From Parvibaculum sp. (GTDB lineage Bacteria > Pseudomonadota > Alphaproteobacteria > Parvibaculales > Parvibaculaceae), in contig JAGUWA010000324.1 in the NCBI GenBank assembly GCA_020062605.1, positions 1 to 7,888 of the forward strand: a stretch of 7,888 bases of DNA, written 5' to 3'. Numbering within the stretch: position 1 is the first letter of the stretch; each line of letters begins with the position of its first letter. Positions 1 through 7,389 of this stretch are shown in pieces. Under the pieces are notes generated by a model. The model ran no database searches. It saw nothing but the letters and a program-made list of their open reading frames with translations, and was not told where the DNA came from. Made by a program: the position numbers and the translations under genes.

Positions 1-386
1 CGTTCGAGCGCCGTGTCCACGGCCTCCCAGTCGAAGCCGCCATGCTGGCAGAACTTGCCGTCTTCGGCCGCGATCGCGGCGCGTTGCAGGTGCGGGGATA
101 TCTCGGAAAGCGGCCGCCAACTCTTTGAAATGCCATGACCTTCCGCGAGCCGGATGAGCATCAGTGGCGTCGCCGGCGGCGGCACCACCGCATAGAAAAG
201 GATCGCGATGGCGGGCCCGAAAAAGAGCAGGATCAGCACCTGCGCCAGGACACGGCTTATCCCCGCCGCAAGGCCCGCCCTTTCCGGCGCCTCGCCCTCA
301 TCTGCCCTGAGGCGATCGCCGCCCGGCCCTTCTGGTCTGAAGTCATGGCTCACGGCGCGATCATCGGTAAGCCGCGACGCCCGCAC
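1..386 (-). CDS. mtgA: Monofunctional biosynthetic peptidoglycan transglycosylase MtgA (N-terminal part, runs off left edge)
   Basis: This gene encodes a GT51 glycosyltransferase that polymerises lipid II into glycan strands at the periplasmic face of the inner membrane. Counting from the GTG at 353, a polar N-terminus of about 30 residues is followed by one membrane anchor (about residues 34-57), then the start of the GT51 domain: a WRPLSEIS segment (79-86) and the hallmark EDxxFxxHxG motif (E97, D98, F101, H104, G106) with the expected catalytic glutamate, followed by FDW. Only about 117-128 residues are inside the window; the rest lies beyond position 1. No ATG is in frame. Two GTG starts are possible: 386, preceded by AAGGGG and a G-run, and 353, with no clear ribosome site. 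I chose 386 on that basis, but the N-terminus is uncertain. The gene is divergent from the dioxygenase gene and probably unrelated to the sulfur genes. Identity as MtgA rather than a bifunctional PBP is supported by the short N-terminus and motif spacing. Confidence 0.88.
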   Translation of the reverse strand, partial: MRASRLTDDRAVSHDFRPEGPGGDRLRADEGEAPERAGLAAGISRVLAQVLILLFFGPAIAILFYAVVPPPATPLMLIRLAEGHGISKSWRPLSEISPHLQRAAIAAEDGKFCQHGGFDWEAVDTALE

Positions 387-427
387 AAGGCCCCCGCCCC
401 TTAAAAAGCAAGGAAGACAGTCGATTT

Positions 428-458
428 TTGTGTCGCCGCCTTCAAGAATGCGACACAA
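428..458. promoter_or_regulatory. Perfect 9-bp inverted repeat, possible operator between mtgA and the dioxygenase gene
   Basis: TTGTGTCGC at 428-436 is matched by its exact reverse complement GCGACACAA at 450-458, with a 13-bp spacer that itself contains the near-central palindrome TTCAAGAA (441-448). It lies in the 140-bp gap between two divergent genes, so a role as a terminator is unlikely and a regulator binding site is the simpler reading. The regulator is unknown. The GC-rich arms do not resemble the AT-rich sites described for BigR. Confidence 0.45.
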
Positions 459-526
459 TATCACACTTAAATTTTGGGTTTTATCCCCGATATCTTCTCC
501 AACATCTATTGTCCGGGATGAGGCAC

Positions 527-1390
527 ATGAACCCCGAAGTAAAAGCCTTCTTCGACGAAACGACATCGACCGTCACCTATGTCGTGACGGACCCCGAAAC
601 GCGTCATGCGGCGATCATCGACGGCGTGGCCGACTACGATCCGGTCACCGGCGCTCTGAGCCACAAATCGGCGGCCAGGGTGATCGATTTCGTGAAAGCG
701 GAGGGCCTCACGGTCGATTGGGTGCTCGACACGCATGCCCATGCCGACCATCTCACCGCAACGCCCTATCTGCAGCAGAAACTCGGCGGCAAGAGCGGCA
801 TCGGCGAACACATCTCCGACATCCAGTCGCACTGGCGCAACGTCTTCGACATGCCCTATGTCGCGGCGGACGGTACCCCCTACGACCGCCTGTTCGCCGA
901 TGGCGACACCTTCACCATCGGAAAGCTGGAAGTACGCGTCATCCACACACCCGGCCATACGGCCGCTGATGTCACTTATGTAGCCGGCAACGCGGCTTTC
1001 GTGGGTGACACGTTGTTCATGCCGGACTACGGCACCGCGCGCACGGACTTCCCCGGCGGCAATGCGCACACGCTCTATGCCTCGATCCGCAAGATTCTGG
1101 CCTTGCCCGGCGAGACCCGCGTCTTCGTCGGTCACGATTACCTGCCGGAATCCCGCAAGGAATATCGTTGGGAATCGACGGTCGAGGAACAGCGGAAATC
1201 GAACAAGCACGTCCATGAAGGCGTAAGCGAAGAGGAGTTCGTGACGCTTCGCGAGGAACGGAATGCGAAGCTCGGGACACCGCGCCTGCTCTATCCTTCG
1301 CTGCAGGTGAACATCCGCGGCGGCAACCTGCCCGAGCCGGAAGGCAATGGCGCCGTCTACATGAAGACACCGGTCAAGCAGGTGGACTGA
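527..1390 (+). CDS. blh: Persulfide dioxygenase of the Blh/ETHE1 metallo-beta-lactamase family
   Basis: The product (287 aa from ATG 527) is a metallo-beta-lactamase-fold, mononuclear non-heme iron enzyme that in this family oxidises glutathione persulfide with O2 to sulfite and glutathione in the cytoplasm. Visible motifs are THAHADH (H70, H72, D74, H75), HTPGHT (H144), VGDTLF (D161) and VGHDY (H203). By analogy with human ETHE1, H70, H144 and D161 would be the iron ligands. The DYGTARTDFPGG stretch after D161 and the C-terminal GTPRLLYPSLQVNIRGG segment are typical of bacterial Blh proteins. There is no signal peptide and no fused rhodanese domain. An in-frame ATG at 518 would add three residues; 527 is preferred because GGGATGAGG lies just upstream. 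The gene stands alone on the plus strand and converges on the SQR gene, 11 bp apart. An MBL hydrolase of glyoxalase II type is the main alternative, but the single-metal ligand pattern and the sulfide context favour persulfide dioxygenase. Confidence 0.9.
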   Translation: MNPEVKAFFDETTSTVTYVVTDPETRHAAIIDGVADYDPVTGALSHKSAARVIDFVKAEGLTVDWVLDTHAHADHLTATPYLQQKLGGKSGIGEHISDIQSHWRNVFDMPYVAADGTPYDRLFADGDTFTIGKLEVRVIHTPGHTAADVTYVAGNAAFVGDTLFMPDYGTARTDFPGGNAHTLYASIRKILALPGETRVFVGHDYLPESRKEYRWESTVEEQRKSNKHVHEGVSEEEFVTLREERNAKLGTPRLLYPSLQVNIRGGNLPEPEGNGAVYMKTPVKQVD

Positions 1391-1401
1391 CAGGCTTTCG
1401 C

Positions 1402-2694
1402 CTACTCTCCCCGCAGCTTCTTCACGCCGAGGAATCGCATGGCGATGCGCTCGCATGTCGGCTCGCTCTTTCCCTTGCGGACTTTTCGCAGGAAATATTT
1501 CTCGAACGCAATCTTCGCGAGGTGGACCCAGTAGCCCTGCCCCGCCCAGTTGACGTTGCGTGGCGGAATTTGCGGCAGGGCAATGAAGGCAACGCCGTCA
1601 TTCCCGAAATCGGCAAGACAAATCGCATTCCACGTCGCCTCCTTCTCGGGCTCACGGCCATCGATGGTCTCACGGATGTTCTGCGCGACGGCGGTCACCA
1701 TCGATTCGATCATGTAACCCGTCTTCGGCATACCGACCGGCACCGGTGTGCTCTCGTATGACGGAATCGCGACGCAGACGCCGATGCCATAAATATTTGG
1801 ATAGCGGGGGTTCCGCTGATGCCGGTCGACCAGCACGAAACCTCGCGGATTGGCCAGCCCCTCAATGGGCTTCCCGTCTTCGTCGAACAGGCAGCGAACG
1901 CCGCGAAACGCCGGGATCATCATGTTGAGGCGCGATGGCAGTTCGTGAACCTTGCGCACGCCGCCATCCTCGGCGATTTCGCTGACAACGACCTTGTCTG
2001 CATCGACGCGATCCACGCGCGCATTCGTAATCCATTTGATGTCGCGGTCGCGCAGGACTGACTCCAGCAATCCCTTGGTATCGCCGACACCGCCAAGACC
2101 GAGATGGCCGATATAGGGCTCAGATGTGACGAAAGTGATGGGAACGCGGTCTCGAATGCGCCGCTTGCGCAAATCGGTATTCACGAGCATCGCGAACTCG
2201 TAGGCCGGGCCGAAACAGGATGCTCCCTGCACAGCACCCACGACCACCGGTCCCGGATCCTTGCAGAAAGCCTCCCACTTCCGCGCCAGGTCGGCTGCAT
2301 GGTCGACATGACAGATGGAGGAACTGTTCTGCGAGGGTCCAAAGCCCTCGATCTCGTCGAAGGCCAGCTCCGGGCCGGTGGCTATCACCAGATAATCGTA
2401 TTCGACCGTGCTGCCGTCACCGAGGTCCACAGCGCTCTCTGCAGGGCGTATCCTTCGCGCACCCGCCGCCGAGAAGGAAATACCGAATTTCGAAAAAGTC
2501 TCCGGCAGGTGGATCTTGATGTCCTCCGGCTTGCGCCACATGACAGCAACCCAGGGATTGGACGGCACGAAGTGAAACCACGGCGTATCCGAGACGACCG
2601 TAATCTCCGCATCGGCACCAAGCGTTTCGCGTAGCTCATACGCCGCTGACGTGCCACCGATACCCGCTCCTAGAACGACGATTTTCTTGCGCAT
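1402..2694 (-). CDS. sqr: Sulfide:quinone oxidoreductase, type I-like FAD flavoprotein
   Basis: The 430-aa product is a membrane-associated flavoprotein of the disulfide oxidoreductase superfamily that oxidises sulfide, passes electrons to quinone and leaves sulfane sulfur as polysulfide or on a thiol acceptor. The N-terminus has the FAD dinucleotide-binding motif GAGIGG (9-14); ATGPEL lies at 105-110. Three cysteines sit where Acidithiobacillus ferrooxidans SQR has its catalytic ones: C128 in SSICHVDHA, C160 in GASCFGPAYE, and C359 in WNAICLADFG. Other stretches recall the same enzyme: SEPYIGHLG (191-199), MMIPAFRGV (258-266) and TPVPVGMPKTGYMIESMV (316-333). The C-terminal third is rich in basic and aromatic residues (about 388-426), fitting the monotopic membrane anchor of SQRs. 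The start is supported by GGAGAG five bases before the ATG. It is 46 bp downstream of the DUF2892 gene and probably co-transcribed. The comparison is from memory, not an alignment run. Flavocytochrome c sulfide dehydrogenase is less likely because no signal peptide is present. Confidence 0.92.
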   Translation of the reverse strand: MRKKIVVLGAGIGGTSAAYELRETLGADAEITVVSDTPWFHFVPSNPWVAVMWRKPEDIKIHLPETFSKFGISFSAAGARRIRPAESAVDLGDGSTVEYDYLVIATGPELAFDEIEGFGPSQNSSSICHVDHAADLARKWEAFCKDPGPVVVGAVQGASCFGPAYEFAMLVNTDLRKRRIRDRVPITFVTSEPYIGHLGLGGVGDTKGLLESVLRDRDIKWITNARVDRVDADKVVVSEIAEDGGVRKVHELPSRLNMMIPAFRGVRCLFDEDGKPIEGLANPRGFVLVDRHQRNPRYPNIYGIGVCVAIPSYESTPVPVGMPKTGYMIESMVTAVAQNIRETIDGREPEKEATWNAICLADFGNDGVAFIALPQIPPRNVNWAGQGYWVHLAKIAFEKYFLRKVRKGKSEPTCERIAMRFLGVKKLRGE

Positions 2695-2740
2695 TTTTCT
2701 CTCCGGACGGGAAAGGCCGCAGCTTTCCTCTGCCTCGTTG

Positions 2741-2941
2741 TCAGAAGGCGCTGGCGGACTTCAGACCGAGTTTTTTGAAGATCATCGCTGCAGGACAGAA
2801 CCCGGTGAAAGACGCCTGGAGCAGGTTGAGTCCTACGAAGGCCGTCAGCAGCAGCCAATAAGTGCTGTGAACCTGGCTCAGCACGAGGCTGACCAACACG
2901 ACGAAACCCGCAAACGCCATGACGGCGCGATCAATCGACAT
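2741..2941 (-). CDS. Small DUF2892 membrane protein (YgaP-like transmembrane domain)
   Basis: The 66-aa product is almost entirely two membrane segments (about residues 6-22 and 29-46) joined by a short polar turn, followed by GFCPAAMIFKKLG (47-59) with a single cysteine, C49. This is the DUF2892 pattern, known as the C-terminal membrane part of E. coli YgaP, where it is fused to a rhodanese. Here it stands alone, while a matching single-domain rhodanese is encoded at 7433-7750. I chose the ATG at 2941 because AAGGGAGA lies seven bases upstream; the ATG at 2947 would sit on top of that site. The open frame continues upstream to about 3037, but that extension is polar, unlike the family, and probably not translated. 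It is the first gene of an apparent two-gene unit with SQR. The molecular role is unknown; a membrane anchor or sulfur-relay partner is an inference from YgaP. Confidence 0.85.
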   Translation of the reverse strand: MSIDRAVMAFAGFVVLVSLVLSQVHSTYWLLLTAFVGLNLLQASFTGFCPAAMIFKKLGLKSASAF

Positions 2942-3150
2942 TGCCATTCTCCCTTTGCCTTGCTCGTTGCCTGCCCGTTCAATATCCGTGTGCCGATCTT
3001 GGGCCGACCGGCCCCGCCGGAATATGATCTGGGTCAAATCCCCGGATACTGGAGGATGCTTGAATATCGAGGAAGCACAATATATTTGTTTTTTCTAAAT
3101 TAGCATCGAGTTATATTTTGGTCAAGACAACGCAACAACCCGGGGTCGTC
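2942..3150. promoter_or_regulatory. Divergent promoter region between the DUF2892-SQR and RND units
   Basis: This 209-bp non-coding stretch separates two divergent transcription units. Its right part (about 3060-3120) is strikingly AT-rich against the GC-rich genes. Plus-strand promoter candidates are TTGAAT (3060) with TATATT (3081), spacer 15 bp, and TTGTTT (3086) with TTATAT (3111), spacer 19 bp; neither is consensus. On the minus strand, TATATT read from 3084 to 3079 could be a -10 without a good -35. A short odd-centred dyad, CTAAATTAG, lies at 3095-3103. GGGCC/GGCCC (3001-3014) could form a small hairpin in the leader of the DUF2892 transcript. A role in control by the ArsR-type repressor is an inference. 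Confidence 0.55.
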
Positions 3151-4125
3151 ATGACGGTTCGCCTTCTCCTCATTGCGGCAATGCTCTCGCTAGCCGGCGT
3201 GGCGCAAGTTAGCGCGGACACGGCAGAGGTAAGGCTGACATCCGTCGGCGACCGCAAGGCCGTCATCGCCACCGTGGAACCGGTGCACGAACTCTTCGCC
3301 AGGTCCCGCATTGCCGGCACGATCTCCACCATCGGAATAAAGGAAGGCGACAAGGTGAATGCCGGCGACAGCATCGCGGTCGTCGTCGACGAGAAGCTGA
3401 TGCTGCAGATGAAGGCCGTCGAGGCGCGGATCGAGGCACAGGAGGCCGAGTTCGAGCAGGCGCGCATAGACTTCGACAGGGCGTCCTCTCTGCGGAAATC
3501 CGGCACCATCTCCCAGGCAACCCTCGACCAGGCACGCACCCGCTTCAACGTCGCCGAGCGCAACCTTCGCGCATTGCGATCCGATCGCCAGGTCATCGAA
3601 CAGCAATCCATCGAAGGTGCCGTTCTCGCCCCCGGCGCGGGACGCATACTGGACGTGCTGCTTCAGGAGGGCAGCGTCGTCATGGCGGGCGACAATGTCG
3701 CCAGATTGGCGACCGACAACTACATCCTCCGCATGCAGCTTCCCGAAAGGCATGCGCGCTTCCTGAAAACCGGCGACGAAATCCTTGTCGGCGCGCGCGG
3801 CATGGCGAGCACGGAGAACGAGGTAACCCGGACCGGAAAAGTGGTAACGGTCTATCCAAGGATCGACCAGGGACGCGTCATCGCGGATGTCGACGTGGAG
3901 AACCTCGGCGATTATTTCGTCGGCGAGCGCACACGGGTCTTCGTCGCGACAGGAGAACGGGAGGCGATGGTCCTTCCGGACGGCTTCGTCTACCGGCGAT
4001 TTGGCGTGAGCTACGCAAAGCTCGATTCCGGCGAGGAAGTCGTCGTACAAGTCGGACTCGCCGTGGACGGCGGCATCGAAATTCTCTCAGGGCTGCGGCC
4101 CGGCGACGTGGTGGTGAAGCCGTGA
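3151..4125 (+). CDS. RND efflux periplasmic adaptor subunit (HlyD/AcrA family)
   Basis: The product (324 aa from ATG 3151) is a membrane fusion protein that would link the inner-membrane RND permease to an outer-membrane channel across the periplasm. A Sec signal peptide is clear: M1-TVR, a hydrophobic core (about 5-18), and a likely cleavage after VSA (residue 22). The mature part shows the usual order: a first lipoyl half (IAGTISTIGIKEGDKV), an alpha-helical hairpin rich in E, A, R and Q (about residues 85-150), the second lipoyl half (VLAPGAGRILDVLLQEGSVV), then beta-barrel and membrane-proximal segments ending in GLRPGDVVVKP. It has no lipobox cysteine, so it is not a lipoprotein as AcrA is. 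It is somewhat short for the family (often 350-400 aa). An upstream TTG at 3118 would add 11 polar residues before the signal peptide and is less likely. The stop overlaps the permease start in GTGA, suggesting coupled translation. The substrate is unknown. Confidence 0.9.
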   Translation: MTVRLLLIAAMLSLAGVAQVSADTAEVRLTSVGDRKAVIATVEPVHELFARSRIAGTISTIGIKEGDKVNAGDSIAVVVDEKLMLQMKAVEARIEAQEAEFEQARIDFDRASSLRKSGTISQATLDQARTRFNVAERNLRALRSDRQVIEQQSIEGAVLAPGAGRILDVLLQEGSVVMAGDNVARLATDNYILRMQLPERHARFLKTGDEILVGARGMASTENEVTRTGKVVTVYPRIDQGRVIADVDVENLGDYFVGERTRVFVATGEREAMVLPDGFVYRRFGVSYAKLDSGEEVVVQVGLAVDGGIEILSGLRPGDVVVKP

Positions 4126-7100
4126 AAATCGGAATCTCCGGCGCCCTGACGCGTGCCTTCATTTCCTCTCCCCTCACCCCCTTGATGCTGGTCGGCTCGC
4201 TGCTGGTCGGAACTCTCGCGCTCCTCGCCCTGCCCCGCGAAGAAGAACCGCAGATCAGCGTGCCGATGGTCGATATCATCGTGAGCACGAAGGGCTATCG
4301 TGCCGAGGACGCGGTCGAACTCATCACACGTCCCCTCGAGGATATCGTGAAGGGAATCGACGGAGTCGAACACGTCTACTCGAACACGGAAGACGACCGC
4401 GTCCTGGTAACGGCACGATTTCTCGTCGGCACGGATCAGGATACGGCACTCCTGCGCGTTCACGAGAAGATCCGCGCCAACATTTCCGACCTGCCTTACG
4501 GCATTCCCGAGCCGCTGATCGTCGGACGGGGCATCAACGACGTCGCGATCGTGGCCTTCACCCTCTCGCCTCGGCCGGAAGCGGCCGACCGCTGGACCGA
4601 CAACGGTCTTCGGCAGATCGCACAGGAGCTGCAGCACGAGCTGATGAAGGTCGACGATGTCGGCCTGACCTACATTGTCGGCGGTAGTCCGAACCAGATA
4701 CGCATTGAGCCCGACCCGGAGCGTCTTGCGCTCTACGGTGTTACCCTCAGCCAACTGGTCGACAAGCTGCAGAACGCCAATCGTTCGCTTGTTGTCGGCC
4801 GCGTCATGCAGGATAACGTCAGTTCGATCGTCGTCGCCGGCGAAACGCTTCAGGGTGTGCCCGACATCGGGCTCCTTCTTCTCACCACGCGTGACGGACG
4901 CCCGGTTTACATCAAGGACGTCGCGGACGTCGTGGTCGGTTCCGCGGAGACCGAGTCGCGGGCCTGGAATCTGACGAAGACGGAAGCGGGCGACCTTCAC
5001 CGGCTGCCTGCCGTCACCGTGGCAATCGCCAAGCGCAAGGGCGCAAACGCCGTCGTTGTGGCGGACGAACTCCTCGCCCGCCTTGAAACCATTGGAGATC
5101 GTCTCGTTCCGGCGGGCGTCGACGTAGCAGTCACGCGGAACTATGGCGCGACCGCCACCGAGAAGGCGGACGAACTCCTCTTTCACCTCGCCCTGGCAAC
5201 CGTCTCCATCGTCGTTCTCATCACCTGGGCCGTAGGCTGGCGAGAAGGCATCGTCGTTCTCGTGGTCATCCCGACAACCATCCTCCTCACGCTCTTCGCC
5301 TCCTGGCTCATGGGTTACACGATCAACCGCGTCAGCCTGTTCGCACTCATCTTTTCGATCGGCATCCTCGTGGACGACGCGATCGTCATCGTCGAGAACA
5401 TCGTCAGACACTGGCACATGAAAGGAACGAAGGACCTCGTGTCGAGTGCGGTAGAGGCCGTCGCCGAGGTGGGAAATCCGACGATCATTGCCACTCTGAC
5501 CATCATCGTGGCGCTTTTGCCCATGATGTTCGTGAGCGGCATGATGGGCCCCTACATGAGCCCGATCCCGGCGAATGCCTCATTCGCCATGATCTTCTCC
5601 TTCTTTGTCGCCGTCATCATAACGCCTTGGTTGCTCTTCCGGATCGCGCGTCGCCGCTTCGAGAGCGGCGGTGCGGCTGGCGCAGGCGAAGGGCATGACA
5701 GAGACAGTGCGCTCGCACGCCTTTACCTGCGCGTGGCAACGCCAGTCCTCACCGGCCGCAGGAACTCAAAGCGGCTGCTGATCGCCGTCGGCGTGGCGAC
5801 GCTCGCCGTCTGCCTGCTCTTTGTCACGAAAGACGTCGCGGTGAAACTCCTGCCTTTCGACAACAAGTCGGAACTGCAGGTCGTCCTCGACATGCCGCAC
5901 GGGACAACCCTTGAAGATACTCAACGCGTCCTCTTTGCCGCCGCGAACAAGCTCAAGGGAATCCCCGAACTCACCTCCATTCAGCTTTATGCGGGAACCT
6001 CGGCGCCGTTCAACTTCAACGGCCTCGTCCGTCACTACTACCTTCGCAGCGGCCCTCAACAGGGCGACCTCCAGGTCAACTTCGTCTCGAAGGACGAACG
6101 CTCGCGCGCGAGTCACGATCTTGCAATCGTCGTGCGGACCGAGCTGGCGTCGCTGCCTTTGCCCGAAGGTGCTGTCCTGCGCGTTGTCGAGGTTCCGCCC
6201 GGTCCTCCGGTTCTCGCTACGCTGCTCGCCGAAATTTACGGGCCCGACGAGGCAACGCGGCGGGCGGCGGCAAGGAAGGTCGAGGAGGCGTTCCGCTCAA
6301 TCGACTTCATTCAGGACGTCGATACCTCCTTTTATGCGCCCGCACCGCGGCAGCGTTTTCTCATCGACCAGGACAAGCTCGAGTTTCACGGTGTCGAACA
6401 GCAGGTTGTCTACGACACGATCGCGACCGTGATCGGCGGAGCCGAAATCGGCTACTCGCAGCGCGGGCATGGCGCCCGGCCCTACAACATCGTCGTGAAG
6501 CTGCCCCGCAGCGCTCTTTCCATCGGCGAACACATTCTCTCGACGCCGATCCCGGCCGGCGGAACGGTACGGGAGGGCAAGAACGTCGAGCTCGGCGATG
6601 TTGTCACGGTGGTGCCCGAGCCCGGCTCCTATGCCCTCTACCGGAGAGACGGCCGCCCCGCCGAAATGGTGCTTGCGGAAGTCGCTGGCCGCTTTGAAGC
6701 ACCGATATACGGCATGTTTGCCGTGGAGAAGGCAATCAGGGAGATGGATTGGGGTGAGGCGGGGCCACCCGATATCCGCTACCACGGACAGCCGACGGAC
6801 GAGTCGCGGGTCACGCTGCTATGGGATGGCGAATGGGAAGTGACCTATGTCACCTTCCGGGACATGGGTGCGGCCTTCGGTGTGGCGATACTCGGCATCT
6901 ATCTGCTGGTCGTTGCGCAGTTCGGCTCCTTCAAGCTGCCACTCGTCATTCTGATCCCGGTACCCTTGACGCTCATCGGTATCGTTCTCGGTCACTGGGC
7001 ATTTGGCGCGGCCTTTACCGCGACCTCCATGATCGGCTTCATCGCCCTTGCCGGCATCATCGTGAGAAATTCGATACTGCTCGTGGATTTCATCCAGCAC

Positions 7101-7376
7101 CGCCGCGTCCAGGGAGATGCATTGCGGGATGCCCTGCTTGAGGCGGGCGCCATCCGCTTCAAGCCGATTGCGCTGACCGCCGCTGCAGCGATTATCGGCG
7201 CAATCTTCATTATTGCCGACCCCATCTTCCAGGGGCTCGCCTTGTCGCTTGTCTTCGGCCTCGCCTCTTCGACGGCACTCACGCTGCTTGTCATACCCGC
7301 CGTCTATATTCTGCTGCGCGATGACAACAGGGGATTTGAGCGTCGCGACCGCAGCAATGAAAACGGCGCCGCATAG
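4122..7376 (+). CDS. RND-family efflux permease (AcrB/AcrD/AcrF-like)
   Basis: The 1084-aa product is a full-length resistance-nodulation-division permease, a proton-driven inner-membrane pump with large periplasmic domains. It has the duplicated 12-segment layout: TM1 at about residues 13-35, TM2-6 at about 352-507, TM7 at about 555-575, and TM8-12 at about 913-1060, with two periplasmic loops of about 300 residues between. TM4 carries the proton-relay pair D418-D419 in ILVDDAIVIVEN. In TM10, where AcrB has the relay lysine, this protein has R982 (IIVRNSILLVDF). The first periplasmic domain includes ITRPLEDIVKGIDGVEHV, typical of the porter region; the second has VEVPPGPPVLATLLAEIYG. The GTG start is set by the 4-bp overlap with the adaptor stop. 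No outer-membrane channel gene follows, so a TolC-type protein would have to come from elsewhere. Position beside sulfide genes suggests a sulfur-related or stress-related substrate, but the sequence does not identify it; a metal (CusA-type) pump is not indicated. Confidence 0.93.
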   Translation: MKIGISGALTRAFISSPLTPLMLVGSLLVGTLALLALPREEEPQISVPMVDIIVSTKGYRAEDAVELITRPLEDIVKGIDGVEHVYSNTEDDRVLVTARFLVGTDQDTALLRVHEKIRANISDLPYGIPEPLIVGRGINDVAIVAFTLSPRPEAADRWTDNGLRQIAQELQHELMKVDDVGLTYIVGGSPNQIRIEPDPERLALYGVTLSQLVDKLQNANRSLVVGRVMQDNVSSIVVAGETLQGVPDIGLLLLTTRDGRPVYIKDVADVVVGSAETESRAWNLTKTEAGDLHRLPAVTVAIAKRKGANAVVVADELLARLETIGDRLVPAGVDVAVTRNYGATATEKADELLFHLALATVSIVVLITWAVGWREGIVVLVVIPTTILLTLFASWLMGYTINRVSLFALIFSIGILVDDAIVIVENIVRHWHMKGTKDLVSSAVEAVAEVGNPTIIATLTIIVALLPMMFVSGMMGPYMSPIPANASFAMIFSFFVAVIITPWLLFRIARRRFESGGAAGAGEGHDRDSALARLYLRVATPVLTGRRNSKRLLIAVGVATLAVCLLFVTKDVAVKLLPFDNKSELQVVLDMPHGTTLEDTQRVLFAAANKLKGIPELTSIQLYAGTSAPFNFNGLVRHYYLRSGPQQGDLQVNFVSKDERSRASHDLAIVVRTELASLPLPEGAVLRVVEVPPGPPVLATLLAEIYGPDEATRRAAARKVEEAFRSIDFIQDVDTSFYAPAPRQRFLIDQDKLEFHGVEQQVVYDTIATVIGGAEIGYSQRGHGARPYNIVVKLPRSALSIGEHILSTPIPAGGTVREGKNVELGDVVTVVPEPGSYALYRRDGRPAEMVLAEVAGRFEAPIYGMFAVEKAIREMDWGEAGPPDIRYHGQPTDESRVTLLWDGEWEVTYVTFRDMGAAFGVAILGIYLLVVAQFGSFKLPLVILIPVPLTLIGIVLGHWAFGAAFTATSMIGFIALAGIIVRNSILLVDFIQHRRVQGDALRDALLEAGAIRFKPIALTAAAAIIGAIFIIADPIFQGLALSLVFGLASSTALTLLVIPAVYILLRDDNRGFERRDRSNENGAA

Positions 7377-7389
7377 AAACGGCGCCGTT
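7362..7389 (-). terminator. Strong hairpin, likely terminator of the ArsR-rhodanese unit (possibly bidirectional)
   Basis: AACGGCGCCG (7362-7371) and CGGCGCCGTT (7380-7389) form a perfect 10-bp, GC-rich stem with an 8-base loop. Read on the minus strand the stem ends in TTTT, a weak U-tract, fitting termination of the minus-strand rhodanese transcript. On the plus strand there is no T-run, so intrinsic termination of the RND transcript is less certain, although no other terminator is visible. The permease stop codon TAG (7374-7376) lies in the loop. Confidence 0.65.

Noticed and set aside
458..493. ATATC (458-462) and GATAT (489-493) as an inverted repeat
   Set aside because: Five-base arms with a 26-base spacer are expected by chance in AT-rich DNA.
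208..969. Open frame of about 253 codons on the plus strand
   Set aside because: It crosses the mtgA gene, the intergenic gap and the dioxygenase gene in a different frame, and gives an arginine- and proline-rich product typical of out-of-frame GC-rich sequence.
506..1456. Open frame of about 316 codons on the minus strand
   Set aside because: It is antisense to the dioxygenase gene, which has complete catalytic motifs; the antisense product shows no family features.
2942..3037. N-terminal extension of the DUF2892 protein to 3037
   Set aside because: The extension is polar and basic and unlike the family; AAGGGAGA sits at the right distance only from the ATG at 2941.
3020..3067. Two GAATAT words 42 bp apart (3020-3025 and 3062-3067), considered as an operator
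   Set aside because: They are direct rather than inverted, only 6 bp long, and do not make the ATTC-N8-GAAT arrangement I recall for SqrR; I found no such arrangement in either promoter gap.
3118..3150. TTG start at 3118 for the adaptor gene
   Set aside because: It would put 11 polar residues in front of a good signal peptide and lies in the AT-rich promoter region; ATG 3151 begins the signal peptide directly.
4011..5417. Long open frame (about 468 codons) on the minus strand
   Set aside because: It lies wholly opposite the RND adaptor and permease genes, its product is dominated by D, R, E and V with no recognisable domain, and it is the usual shadow of a GC-rich gene.
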